64,000 nucleotides of DNA from Fallopia convolvulus (taxonomy: Eukaryota; Streptophyta; Magnoliopsida; Caryophyllales; Polygonaceae): contig OZ024730.1 in the NCBI GenBank assembly GCA_964016875.1, positions 30,791,295 through 30,855,294 on the forward strand, written 5' to 3'. Below, one piece after another: positions 45,076-56,913 of this stretch. Each line of letters begins with the position of its first letter. Within the stretch, counting starts at the first letter, position 1. Position numbers and translations under genes: made by a program. Under the pieces are notes generated by a model. It made no database searches and had not been told where the DNA came from. It saw nothing but the letters and a program-made list of their open reading frames with translations.

Positions 45076-46234
45076 TGATGCAGTGAAGCCTTCCATGTCT
45101 CCAACCGACGTCGAAGAGTTGATTCGAGTGCCTTCTGATGGACCAATCACAAGAAGTCGAGCTAAGAAGATTGCTCAAGGCACAACAACGATCTTGGTTC
45201 GATTGGCAGCGGTTATTGAAGAGCCTAGCAAGGCGAAGTGGGTCTTGTGCATTCGACATCAATTGAGCCCGAATTCCATGGATTGATCATAGGAGGGCCG
45301 AAATTCACTATTTCTTTATTTAGAAACATGTATTAATTTGTCTCACTTTAGGGCTGAATTTAGTAAGTGACCGGGTGAGATGAATTGGTATATGGGTCAA
45401 AGTCAACCCTTTGACTTGACCATTCTAAATTGAAGAAAATATCTTATTTATTTTATTATGAACAATTTCTATCTATTTTAATAATGAAGAGAAATCAACC
45501 AATAGGCTTATGTTAGTTGGTTGATTTTCTCTCTCCTGGTTGTTAGAGATATTTTTAGTTTGTTAGAGATATTTTAAGTTTGTTAGGATTATTTCCTTAA
45601 ATAAATAATTCAGCTATGATTTATTTATTTAAGGGAATCTAGTTAGATTTAATTAGATATTATTATATCTTGGGAAGCAAGCAAAGGAGACTCTTTCTCC
45701 CCTTCTAGGGCCGGTCAGCCTTCCTCCCTTGCTCCCCAAGTATTAGCTTTTGTATTCTCTATAAATACTTTTCAGTTTCATTAATAAAAATCAGCTTGAG
45801 ATTAGATAAACCCTAAGAAAGGTTTATCTAGTCCTTGGGCTCAAAAATACAATTGCGTTGTGTGCATTGCAATCTCGAGATCGTCATCACCAGAATTCGA
45901 ATTTTCTCTCTCTCGTGTTCTTAAATTCGAAAATTCAGATTGTGTTGATAAGTTATTCATCTAGTTTAGTTCTAGGTTGATTGTTAAAGATCGATCCTAG
46001 TTCATCAATTGAATTTAGCGTTAGAGCCAATTCAATTGAACTATCTATTTGAATCTTCCTATCAATTTCGATCCATTTAATTCATAATCATTCACATCAG
46101 TTTGTTACTTGCATCACAAGGAGTTCTAAAGTTGAAAGCTTTTGTAGGATTGAATTGATTTGCTGGCAAGATCGGGTTCCTGTGTGGTCAAATACGAGGT
46201 TTCTGAGGAGTTATCCGAGGGGGATCACGTATCA
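45076..46234 (+). repeat. 5' LTR of gypsy-2 (1159 bp)
   Basis: Termini are TGAT...ATCA. A TATA box (CTATAAATAC) lies at about 45759-45768, followed by a GATTAGATAAACCC-type leader. The start of the LTR carries the polyprotein tail (frame ending TGA near 45286) that is used only in the 3' LTR. Confidence 0.92.
45758..45768 (+). promoter_or_regulatory. TATA box in gypsy-2 5' LTR
   Basis: TCTATAAATAC, about 475 bases before the LTR end, at the place expected for the U3/R boundary. The same sequence is kept in the 3' LTR. Confidence 0.6.
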
Positions 46235-46236
46235 AG

Positions 46237-46248
46237 TGGTATCATAAT
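46237..46248 (+). other. primer binding site of gypsy-2
   Basis: TGGTATCATAAT begins two bases after the LTR end. The first eight bases complement the 3' end of initiator Met tRNA. Confidence 0.8.
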
Positions 46249-46263
46249 CCAGCGTCTCGCCAA

Positions 46264-47594
46264 GTAATTGTTTCTTTCCTTAATTTGCTTTCTAATTAAT
46301 TTGATTCAGTTTTTGATCCCAAAAAATCCCATCTTTACCTAAAGTTTGAATTTTTGAGACCAAAGCTTGAATTTTTCACCACCACCACCATATTTCCGCC
46401 ACCCACCACCACGAACCACCCTCCGCCACCACGAACTGGTTTCGCTAACATACACCGCACCACCTCCCAGCCCTGTCCGAACCCACCCCCACAAACCCTA
46501 ACCAATTCGGAGACCCTAAACCCTAGATCGCACCCCGCCCTATTCCCGTGAACCCTAACCCTAACCCTAATTTGCGAGAAACCCTAGGAAACCCTAATTC
46601 TGGCAAACCCTAATCTGAAACCCTACCATACCCAAACCCTAGAACCGAAAACCCTAAAAACAAAACCAAAAAAAAAAACCTAATCCAGCCGAGAACCCCA
46701 AACCCTAAATCCCTTAGTTGTTCCTTGCCCCTCAAGCAATTATCCAATTAGGAGATTTTTATGGGATTTGTGTATGTTTATTGGCTGAATTGGTTGAGTT
46801 GTGTTGCAATATAGATTAGCAATTGTCTTCCTACAATTTTTATGAGTTTTTATTTCATGTTGCATGATCAATAGAGATTCATATTGCTTGTTAGTATTTG
46901 CTGATTTTTGCTATTGCATCCCATCAATTCGACCTACCCCTTTCTTCTTTTGTTAATTTGGCTTCTAGTTGGTTTCATTGGTAGCAAAAATCACTTAGTC
47001 TAAAAAAAAAAAAATCAGTTCGTGTATACCCTTTTTAATTTCGTCCTTGCATTGTTACATTGCTTTGCTTGTTTCTTCATTATAGCACAAGAGTAGTTTG
47101 TGCATAAAATCAAAAAAAAAAAAACAGAAAAGAAAAAGTGATCCACCCCAACTAGTTTTAAGCCACTTTCAACCCTAGTGACTGCTTGCTTAAAAAGATA
47201 GCTAAGTAGAAATCACTTTGAAGAAAAAGAGTGACGAAATAAAAGTCACTAAGCCTACCATATTTTCTGTCCTTGCATGCTGAATTTTGGCTTTATTAAC
47301 TTGCATAGAGTCAATTGAGAGATTGCATGTGTTTTAGAGCTCATAGAGGGATTATTTGCATTGCTTGTCTTATTGCATACTTGCCATTTGCTTAAGCTGC
47401 ATATTTCCTTTAATTATCATTATTATTCCATACCTACACTATATCTACCATTTTACTCCCTCAAATCAGCCCAAAAACTGAATTAAGTTGATTGGATTGC
47501 TTTGAGGCAAGTTTTGGCTTGATCAAGGTGTGGTATTGCTTGTTGTGATTTGCTTTAGAACACACTACTCTCTCTACTTTCTTGCTTGTTTCAG
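46264..47594 (+). other. candidate leader intron of gypsy-2
   Basis: A donor-like AA/GTAATTG follows the primer-site region, and CTTGCTTGTTTCAG at 47594 precedes the gag ATG by five bases. In gypsy-1 the same two sites are kept (AA/GTAAT at 40534 and GCTTGTTTTAG at 41747) although much of the intervening sequence has changed. Splicing would remove about 1.3 kb with the telobox cluster and several upstream ATGs. This is inference from sequence; no transcript evidence is available here. Confidence 0.4.
46493..46710 (+). repeat. telobox cluster (AAACCCTAA-like) in gypsy-2 leader
   Basis: About a dozen AACCCTA words occur within 220 bases, including AACCCTAACCCTAACCCTAA. The plant telomere unit is CCCTAAA and the telobox AAACCCTAA is a regulatory motif in many translation-related genes. 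The motifs are dispersed and not a pure tandem array, so this is not a telomere remnant. Confidence 0.85.
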
Positions 47595-47599
47595 GAACA

Positions 47600-50500
47600 A
47601 TGGTGATTCCATTAGAACCTAACCCAACTGAACTGAGTCTCACTAAGGAGGCAATCGACTTCATTAGGTTGTCCATTAGTGATGGTGTGCGAGATGGCCA
47701 GGCTCGAGCTGTAGAACTGGCCACGGCTGCATTGGCTCCACAACTGAAGCGTTTAGAGGAACAACTTGCAACATTGGTTGATTCATCTCAAGCTAGTCGC
47801 AAGAGCACCCCTGCAGTCGATCTTACAAGTGACCCAAATCAAGCCTCGGGTAGCGACAAAGGCAAGCAACAACTAGTTGATGAAGAGCATGATGTGCTTT
47901 CTAACTACAACAAAGATAATGATCCCCCGGCTCACTACTCCCCCACAGCAGGCCGAGGTAGAGGAAGAGGCATCGGATCGAGGACTCCACCGGTTACGCA
48001 TCAACAATTCTATAATCAGCCACAAAACCGGTATCCTCAAGCCACTCATCAACAATATCAACAATACAACAACTCTTTTGATGATGTGACGTATGGCTAT
48101 CCCGGGGAAGAAAGGCGCCCATGGCATCCTCCCCTAGATGATTTCTATAACCAAGCTGAGGTTGTAGAGGATCTCCCACCAGCCTATGGAGTACAAAGGC
48201 CGAACAACAACAACAACGTTAACCAAGTTGTAAATTAGATTGGGAAACGTGATATAAAGATCAAGATAGAGCCATTCAATGGAGAGCTTAATCCGGAGAA
48301 GTATCTAGAGTGGGAACAGGCTACAAATTTCATTCTAGATCACATGGGTTATGAAGAATGGGAGAAAGTTGTTGTTGTTGTCATCCACTTTATTGGGACC
48401 GCTAGAAATTGGTGGTTTAGAATGAAAGAGGATCGAATTAGAAAGGCCTTACCACCAATTGAAACTTGGGGCCAACTGAAGTTTGTAATGAGGAAGAAAT
48501 ATGTGCCTGAAGAGCATACCGAGCACATGAGATTGAAAGTTGTAACTTGCAAACAAGGCACCAAGTCTCCAACCGAGTACTTCAATGAGCTAGAGGATCT
48601 GAGTTTTAAAGCGGGAATTCATCATTCCCAACGGTCTCTAAGGACCCAATTCATGGCTGGACTGAATCAAAGCATTCAAGACACATTGGAGATTCAACAA
48701 ATCAAGGATCTCAATGCCTTAGTACATTCAGCCCAACTACTCTATGAGCAGCATCAAAGGAAGAAGAAGGAAGCTTGGAATGCTCCAAAAAGGTATGGCT
48801 CTAATCCTAGTTCAAATTCCAATTCTTATTCTTCTAACCCTTCTATGCAGCAAAAGGGAGCTTCTAGCTCACCTAAAACAACAGGTTTTCAAGGCCAAAG
48901 GCGTCCCACCAATGGACCTCCAAATCAGCCTAGGGCACGTGATTTAGTGTGCTACAAGTGTCAAGGACGAGGTCATTATGCCAAGGATTGTCCAAATCTA
49001 AAGCAAGTGCTTCTCACCACCAATGGAGGATATGTGAGTGATGAAGATATACCTCCAAATCAAGTGGAGGAGGACAACAATGGACAAGAAGAGGAGGGCG
49101 TAGAGGCCATTGAACCAGATTGCACCGAACAGCCTCTAACTTTGGTAATAATGCGTACTCTTACTTTACAAGAAACACCTAGGCTAGATCAAAGGGAAAA
49201 CATTTTTCATACTAGGTGTACAGTAAAGAATCAAGTGTTATGCATGATAATTGATAGTGGTAGCTGCTGTAACATTATTAATGCTAAGGTAGTTGATCAC
49301 TTGCAATTAAAAACCCAACCTAGGGCTACTAGTTATGGTCTCAATGGAATTAATGATTCAGAAGGTCCTAATCTTGTCACTCATCAGTGTTTAGTCCGTG
49401 TTGCTATTGGTACTTATGTTGATGATATTATGTGTGATGTAGTTAACTTGGAATGCACTCATATCTTGTTAGGAAGACCATGGTTATTTGATAGGAGAGT
49501 GATTTATGATGGCATGTTAAACACCTATTCCTTTAACTATGATGGGAGGAGAGTTTCTCTTCTACCTTTGTCTCCTCAACAAGTTTTACAGGATCAGGTA
49601 CGGCGAGATCAAGCTAGGGCACTTAGGCGTGCCAAGGAAGAGAAAGAAGAGGCTGATTCCACGGCCAAAGTTGCGGCCCGGCGTTCGGCGCCCGACGCGT
49701 CGACAAAGCCAAGCGGCGTTTCCCAGTCTCCACCCGAGCGTTCTGGCTCAAATTTTGGGACAACATCAAACACAGGTGGGGCTACTGTTTAGGACGAAAA
49801 ACGCCGAGAAAAGCACCCTAAAACGTCCAAAGTGCCGAGCAACACTACCAGCAGTGCATCTGGGACGAAAACGGGGCTATGTCCCAATCCACTCGAGCGT
49901 TTTGGCTCAAATTTTGGGATCATTTCAGAGACTCAGATATCTACAAATCTGGAAAAAGAACGCCTACAGAAAGAGCCAAAAATCGGCTTGAAGGGCAGTG
50001 TAGAAAAGCGTTCTCTGGTGACTCAGTCTAGTATTTCTTTCCCTAACTCTTATTGCTTACTTCTTATGAGGAAAGAGATACTTATTTTTAGTCAAGATAT
50101 TTCACATCTTCCAAAGTGTCTACATGATCTATTACAGGAGTTTGAAGATGTGATGCCTGAAGAGTTGCCAAAAGGCCTGCCACCAATTAAAGGCATTGAG
50201 CATCAAATCGATTTGGTGCCCGGCGCTTCTTTACCAAACCGTGCAGCCTATAGAGCAAGTCCAGAAGAGACCGCTGAGCTTCAAAGACAAGTGCAAGATC
50301 TCATGGACAAAGGTTATGTGCGTGAATCACTCAGCCCATGCGCGATTCCGGTGATTTTGGTGCCAAAAAAGGATGGCACATGGAGAATGTGTGTTGATTG
50401 TAGAGCGATCAACCAAATAACAGTTAAGTACCGTCATCCCATCCCTAGATTAGATGATATGCTTGATGAATTGCATGGTGCTAATTTCTTTTCTAAAATT

Positions 50501-52966
50501 GATTTAAGAAGTGGGTACCATCAAATTAGGATGAGGGAAGGGGATGAATGGAAAACTGCCTTTAAAACTAAGTATGGCTTATATGAATGGTTAGTAATGC
50601 CTTTTGGATTAACTAATGCACCTAGTACTTTTATGAGGCTTATGAACCATGTTTTAAGAAGATACTTAGGCAGATTTGTTGTAGTCTACTTTGATGATAT
50701 CTTAATCTATAGCAAAACCATGCATGAACATGTAGATCATCTTAGGGCTGTTTTGGACACTTTAAGGTTAGAAAAGCTTTATGTTAACTTGAAAAAGTGT
50801 TCTTTTTGCTCGGAGTCTACCATTTTTCTTGGTTTTGTTGTGTCTAAAGGTGGATTGAAGGTAGATGAAGACAAGATCAAGGCAATCAAAGAATGGCCCC
50901 AGCCGACTACACCAACAATGGTCAGATCATTTCTCGGCTTGGCTGGTTTCTACAGGAGATTTGTGCGTGATTTTAGCACAATTGCAGCCCCCCTCCACGA
51001 GCTTACAAAGAAGGATACAACCTTTAAATGGAGGGAGCAACAAGAGAACGCCTTCAACACTTTGAAGGACAGATTATGCCACGCCCCAGTGCTTCAACTC
51101 CCTGACTTCTCCAAGGCATTCGAGATAGAGGTGGACGCTTCTGGACATGGCATAGGAGGCGTGCTCTTACAAGACAAGAAACCCATCGCTTACTTTAGTG
51201 AAAAGCTTAGTGGGGCTGAGTTGAATTACCCTACTTATGATAAAGAGTTGTATGCTTTAATTAGGGTTTTGAAAACTTGGTCTCATTATTTGTGGCCTAA
51301 AGAGTTTGTAATCCATTCTGATCATGAGGCCTTGAAGTACTTGAAAGGCCAATCCAGACTCAGCAGGCGACATGCAAGATGGGTTGAATTTATGGAGACT
51401 TTTCCTTATGTTGTGAAACATAAGAAAGGCAAGGAGAATGTGGTAGCTGACGCCCTTTCTCGGAGGTATGTACTCTTGAACCAATATGATGTTAAGATCC
51501 TTGGATTTGCAATGATTAGGGAACTCTATGCTAGTGATCCTCACTTTGCTGAAATCTATAAGAATTGCATGTCTAGGGGTGAAATAGATACCTACTTTAT
51601 TGATGATGGATACTTGTTTAAAGCTGGAAAATTGTGCATTCCTTCATCTAGTATACGTAGGCTTCTAACTAAAGAGGTTCATGAATCAAGAGGACATAGG
51701 GGTTTAGAAAAGACTTTAGAAGGTTTAAAAGAACACTACTATTGGCCTAAAATGAGTAATTATGTGCTGAGATTTGTCAAGAGTTGTGTTGTTTGTGCTA
51801 AAGCTAAGTCCAGACTTCACCCCCATGGTTTGTATCAGCCTTTACCCATTCCTAGTTCACCTTGGGAAGACATTTCTATGGATTTCATTGTAGGTTTGCC
51901 TAGAACTAGGAAGGGTAGAGATTCTATCTTTGTAGTGGTAGATAGATTTTCCAAAATGGCTCACTTTATTCCATGTCACACGACTGATGATGCTATGCAT
52001 ATTGCTGATTTGTTCTTTAGGGAAATTGTTAGATTGCATGGCATTCCTTGTTCTATTGTTTCAGATCGTGATGCTAAATTTTTGAGTTATTTTTGGAAGA
52101 GTCTATGGTCTAAATTGGGAACTAAATTGCTGTTTTCTACCTCATGTCACCCACAAACTGATGGGCAAACGGAAGTTACTAATCGAACGTTAGGGGTTTT
52201 ACTTAGAACTATGCTTAAAGCTAACCTCAAACGTTGGGAAGATGTGTTGCCTTTTGTGGAGTTTGCTTATAACAGGTCAATCCATTCAGCCACAAAGATG
52301 ACCCCTTTTGAGGTTGTTTATGGGCTGAATCCGAGGACACTGGTGGATATGACGCCTCAGCCATACAAGGGAAAAGAGAATTTTGAAGCTAACAAGAGGG
52401 CTGAGTTTGTGAAGAAGCTACATGAGAGGACGAAGATGCACTTGGAAAGGAAATCCATGAAGTACAAGGCTCATGTTGATAAGGGTCAAAAACAGGTTAT
52501 CTTTGAAGAAGGAGATCTTGTTTGGGTGCATCTAAGGAAGGAAAGGTTCCCAAATCAAAGGAAGAACAAGTTAGATCAGAGAGGAGATGGACCATTTCGT
52601 ATCATCAGGAGAATCGTCCCTAATGCATATCATGTTGACATGCCTGGTGAGTATGGTGTCCATTCGACTTTTAATGTGGCTGATCTATTTCTTTATGTGC
52701 CAGATTTTGATTCCGACGTCGAATCAGAGACGATTCGAGCTCAAGTGGAGGAGAATGATGCAGTGAAGCCTGCCATGTCTCCAACCGACGTCGAAGAGTT
52801 GATTCGAGTGCCTTCTGACGGACCAATCACAAGAAGTCGAGCTAAGAAGATTGCTCAAGGCACAACAACGATCTTGGTTCGATTGGCAGCGGTTATTGAA
52901 GAGCCTAGCAAGGCGAAGTGGGTCTCGTGCATTCGACATCAATTGAGCCCGGATTCCATGGATTGA
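47600..52966 (+). pseudogene. gypsy-2 gag-pol polyprotein, two in-frame stops
   Basis: ATG 47600 opens MVIPLEPNPTELSLTKEAID. One frame runs to TGA 52964-52966, interrupted only by TAG at 48236 and TAG at 49790. The second aligns with TGG in gypsy-1, so it is a mutation and not a programmed stop. Order: gag with CYKCQGRGHYAKDCPN, protease IIDSGSCCNIINAK, RT with PVILVPKKDGTWRMCVDCRA and YFDDILIYS, RNase H (IEVDASGHGIGGVL), HHCC zinc region, integrase with all three acidic residues (SMDFIVGLP, VSDRDAKFL, DGQTEVTNRTLG), then HSTFNVADLFLYVPDFDSD. The last 70 residues (from 52756), with GPITRSRAKKIAQ, are encoded inside the 3' LTR. From 49793 to the end the frame is fully open, about 1058 codons. 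Confidence 0.92.
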
Positions 52967-53969
52967 TCATAGGAGGGCCGAAATTCACTATTTCTTTATT
53001 TAGAAACATGTATTAATTTGTCTCACGTTAGGGCTGAATTTAGTAAGTGACCGGGTGAGATGAATTGGTATATGGGTCAAAGTCAACCCTTTGACTTGAC
53101 CATTCTAAATTGAAGAAAATATCTTATTTATTTTATTATGAACAATTTCTATCTATTTTAATAATGAAGAGAAATCAGCCAATAGGCTTATGTTAGTTGG
53201 TTGATTTTCTCTCTCCTGGTTGTTAGAGATATTTTCTCTCTCCTGGTTGTTAGAGATATTTTCTCTCTCCTGGTTGTTAGAGATATTTTTAGTTTGTTAG
53301 AGATATTTTAAGTTTGTTAGGATTATTTCCTTAAATAAATAATTCAGCTATGATTTATTTATTTAAGGGAATCTAGTTAGATTTAATTAGATATTATTAT
53401 ATCTTGGGATGCAAGCAAAGGAGACTCTTTCTCCCCTTCTAGGGCCGGCCAGCCTTCCTCCCTTGCTCCCCAAGTATTAGCTTTTGTATTCTCTATAAAT
53501 ACTTTTCAGTTTCATTTATAAAAATCAGCTTGAGATTAGATAAACCCTAAGAAAGGTTTATCTAGTCCTTCGGCTCAAAAATACAATTGTGTTGTGTGCA
53601 TTGCAATCTCGAGATCGTCATCACCAGAATTCGAATTTTCTCTCTCTCTCGTGTTCTTAAATTCGAAAATTCAGATTGTGTTGATAAGTTATTCATCTAG
53701 TTTAGTTCTAGGTTGATTGTTAAAGATCGATCCTAGTTCATCAATTGAATTTAGCGTTAGAGCCAATTCAATTGAACTATCTATTTGAATCTTCCTATCA
53801 ATTTCGATCCATTCAATTCATAATCATTCAAATCAGTTTGTTATTTGCATCACAAGGAGTTTTAAAGTTGAAAGCTTTTGTAGGATTGAATTGATTTGCT
53901 GGCAAGATCGGGTTCCTGTGTGGTCAAATACGAGGTTTCTGAGGAGTAATCTGAGGCGATCACGTATCA
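52756..53969 (+). repeat. 3' LTR of gypsy-2 (1214 bp)
   Basis: Copy of 45076-46234. It is longer because the unit CTCTCTCCTGGTTGTTAGAG plus ATATTTT is present three times (about 53206-53287) instead of once. It encodes the polyprotein C-terminus in its first 211 bases. Confidence 0.92.
53206..53290 (+). repeat. 27-bp tandem repeat, three copies, in gypsy-2 3' LTR only
   Basis: The same unit occurs once in the 5' LTR, so the two extra copies arose after or during insertion and explain most of the 55-bp length difference. Confidence 0.85.
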
Positions 53970-54904
53970 GCAGGCACAGCCAAGAACTCCCATGAAGGAC
54001 CAAAAGTCACAGAAAGCTTACGATGAAGAGTTTCCATCAAGGGAACTCTGAAGAGGATAGTTCCCATGCAGTGGGAACTCCCAGGAATGATCAAGAGAAC
54101 ACAAGCTTACAACGATGAAGAGTTTCCATCAAGGGAACTCTGAAAAAGACAGTTCCCATTACATGGAAACTCACATGTGAGGACAACGACCGTTCAACGC
54201 AGATCGCGGGATTCTGTCTTGGACAACCCAAAGGAACAGTCTGAGGATCAGACTGTCACGCTTGATCCAACGGTCCGATTGATTCAAGAAGTTGACCTAG
54301 TTCAAACCAAAGTCACATGTGAAGAAACTACAACTTGGGCACCAAGCAAGGGGCATTTTGAACACAAACGAAAGATGCGACTGCCCAAGCTCACCTGGAC
54401 TATAAACCCAATTGAATAGTACTCGGATTGAGTATTTCTCCCAGAACTCACAAACACCCACACCAGAGAAAAGAAAGAAAAGGAAGAGAAGTCCCCGCCG
54501 GCGAGTGTGTGATCTCGACGACGGTGAAGCCGAAGTTCCCTTGGACAAGGGGACTGAGAAGTCGGTGCAAGGTTTGAGTTATTTGTATTTTGCTGTTGTG
54601 AGCTTAGGAACTCAGTTGAGAGGATTTACTAGTGTTGCTAGAGTTAGGAAGAACTCGTAGGAACAGAGAAGTGTGAATCCGGCTGTTGTAACTAAGGAAC
54701 AAAGCAATCAATATAAGTAAGTCATTCAAAATCCTCCAAGCGGAGGTAGAGGTTTACCCATACAACTAGCTGGTTGTAGTGGGGTTCCTCTATAAGGGAA
54801 CTGCATTCTTTACTGCTTTTAATACTTGCGCTTAATTACTTCCGCTGCCTTGGGAACAGCTTAACAACCAGTTCCCAAGCTCTTTGCTAACGGTTTACGA
54901 TCCA
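53970..54904 (+). repeat. 5' LTR of the copia element, second part
   Basis: It continues from the gypsy-2 target duplication and matches the 3' LTR up to the window end (CACAGCCAAGAACTCCCATG ...). It holds a direct repeat (next entry) and a TATA-like CTATAAACC near 54400. The LTR appears to end at GATCCA about five bases before the PBS. That end cannot be verified because the 3' LTR is cut. Confidence 0.8.
54012..54168 (+). repeat. degenerate direct repeat in copia LTR
   Basis: ACGATGAAGAGTTTCCATCA plus AGGGAACTCTGAA occurs near 54019 and 54115, each followed by a GTTCCCAT about 12 bases later. Period is about 96 bp. Each copy carries the GGGAAC and GTTCCC words as a pair. Confidence 0.8.
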
Positions 54905-54909
54905 AAATT

Positions 54910-54921
54910 TGGTATCAGAGC
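54910..54921 (+). other. primer binding site of the copia element
   Basis: TGGTATCAGAGC, a perfect complement to the 3' end of plant initiator Met tRNA. Confidence 0.92.
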
Positions 54922-54960
54922 TGGTTTGCTCTAGATTTGTGTTAGCATCGCAGGTATCAA

Positions 54961-56900
54961 ATGGCTCAGGAACTTACTCAGGTGGGGAACAACACTAGTA
55001 AGCCGCCAAGGCTTATTACAGGAAGATTTGAAAGCTGGCAACGCGACATAAAGGATTGGATGCGTGGCCAAGACTACCAAGCCTGGTGTGTTATCGAGAG
55101 AGGCAACTTCGAAATTGACCCAGCTATAGTCAACGACCTCACCAAATGGGGACCCAACGAATACAAGTGTATGGAGGCAAACTACAAGTCCAAACAGTAC
55201 CTGAAGAGGTCCATGTGCGTACAAGACTGCGACATGGTAGCAAATCTTGACACAGCTAAGGAAATGTGGGAAGCCATCCAACAAATGCACGTTGGGAACT
55301 CAAATCTCCGAGAAGATCTTCAGATGAATGCAAAAAGGGAGCTCTACAACTTCCAAATGGAGATGGGAGAGTCTGTCGATAGCTACCAGTCTCGATTTGA
55401 AGGACTTTGCACCAAAATGGAAGGCTTGGGGATCACCAAAGACGAAATCACCCATAAGATGAAGGTCCAACAGCTCTTCAACGGATTGACTGGAGAATGG
55501 GCAAACGAGAGAACAATGTTCAAGGAAAATCCGGAAAATAGAACACTCATGCTCCATCAAGTGTTTGGAAAGCTAGTGAGACACGAGAAGAGAAAGATCG
55601 ATGATAAGGAACAGACTCGAGCTCATCGAGGGATCGCACTCAAGATTGAGAAGATGCTCAAATCAACTCAAGAACAACACGAAGACTCCGAAGAAGAAGA
55701 GGATGAGGAGCTAGTTCTCGTAACAAAGGCTCTTCGGAACTTCTACAAAGGGAAGCTCCAAAGGAACAGTGGGAACTGGGGAAAAGGACAGAGTTCCCAA
55801 AGAAAACCCGCAGAGAAGGATCTCTCGGATGTCACATGTTATAAGTGCAAAAGAAAGGACACTTCGCTAAGGAATGCCCACAGGGAACTGACGGCCGGAA
55901 GCAAGGGAAAAAGACCTACATCGCCACCTGGAGCGATGATGAAGACGAAGATCCCGAGACATGGGCACTCCCAGACATGTGTGGAATGGCCATAGGAGAA
56001 ACCACTAGGGAACAACCTAGTGAGGTAACCACTAAAACTGTTCTTGCTTCTTTGAATAACTATGAAAAACCTGAGCTATTGAAAATCCTTTCAAGTCTTG
56101 TCAAAGATAACATAAAACTGCAAAACAAGTTGGAAAAACAGGAACACATAAATGCTCAATTAGTTGGTCTTGAACCCTGTCCCAACTGCATATCCCTTCT
56201 CGAAAAACTCAAGTCCCACGTGTCTCACATCGTAGATCTAGAAAATGAATTCAAAACTCTAGAGAAAGATGAGAGCACCCTCTTGCAAAACCTGAGTAAG
56301 ACTCCCGAACATCTTGAAGCCTCTAGTTCCCAAATCAAGTTTGTCCCAGCCAAACATGGCATAGGATACAAAACTGAGAGCTCAAAGAACGGGAAGTCAC
56401 CTCTGAGTGAACATGAAATCCATGAGTGTAGGGTCTTAGAACTCCAGTGTGAGAAACAGAAAAATGCTCATCTCGAGGAGAAAATCAGGGTCCTAGAAAG
56501 TGGGAAAGGTGGTGAGAAAGATTATTACACTGGGAACACTGGACATAGACTTTATGTCCAAATTGCTAAGGGAAACGGGTCACGGGTGTACAATAAGGAA
56601 ACCATGGATAGGAACAGAATCCATAGACCACACCCAAAGTACTACCTGGGAGAATACTATAAGACGTGCTGGAACTATGGTGCTCATGGGCACTACAAGG
56701 AAGCATGTCCCAAGAAGAGAGCCCAAACCCTTAAAAACCGTGAGTTCCTAAACAAACAAAAACATCATGTTAATCACCAAAGGAACTCCAACTCTCAAAC
56801 CACTCATGATATCAACATCGCTGACTATGTTTTAAATGAGAATATTTTCCCTTGCAAGGGACCGGGCAAGAGTCATCTTGCCTGGGTCTCAAAACACTAG
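54961..56900 (+). pseudogene. copia gag, frameshifted in the zinc knuckle
   Basis: ATG 54961 begins MAQELTQVGNNTSKPPRLIT, followed by a UBN2/gag-type helical domain (AKEMWEAIQQMHVGNSNLRE, FQMEMGESVDSYQSRFEGLC). At the first knuckle the frame goes CYKCKRK and shifts; GHFAKECP continues in the frame 55845-56900, a one-base loss in an A-rich run near 55845-55855. The second part is acidic and coiled-coil-like (LLKILSSLVKDNIKLQNKLE) and has a second knuckle CWNYGAHGHYKEACP with Tyr in place of the second Cys. The frame ends at TAG 56898-56900. Gag would form the particle and bind the RNA. Confidence 0.88.
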
Positions 56901-56913
56901 CTTTACCTTGTAG

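Larger units (their letters stand above)
45076..53969 (+). mobile_element. gypsy-2: CRM/Galadriel-like chromovirus, nearly intact
   Basis: A complete element of 8894 bp: 5' LTR 45076-46234, PBS, leader, single-frame gag-pol and 3' LTR 52756-53969. It is inserted in the copia 5' LTR with target duplication GCAAG (one change in each copy). The LTRs differ by about 17 substitutions by eye over 1150 bp, plus two extra copies of a 27-bp unit in the 3' LTR, so it is young. The polyprotein is broken only by two in-frame TAG codons. There is no chromodomain; the C-terminus has the TRSRAKK motif and ends inside the 3' LTR, as reported for CRM-group elements. Confidence 0.93.

Noticed and set aside
46493..46710. 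Interstitial telomere remnant
   Set aside because: The CCCTAA words are separated by other sequence and occur at the same place in two copies of the element, so they belong to the retrotransposon leader.
49790..49792. Programmed stop codon between gag-protease and RT in gypsy-2
   Set aside because: The related copy gypsy-1 has TGG here and this group normally uses one continuous frame, so a mutation is the simpler reading.
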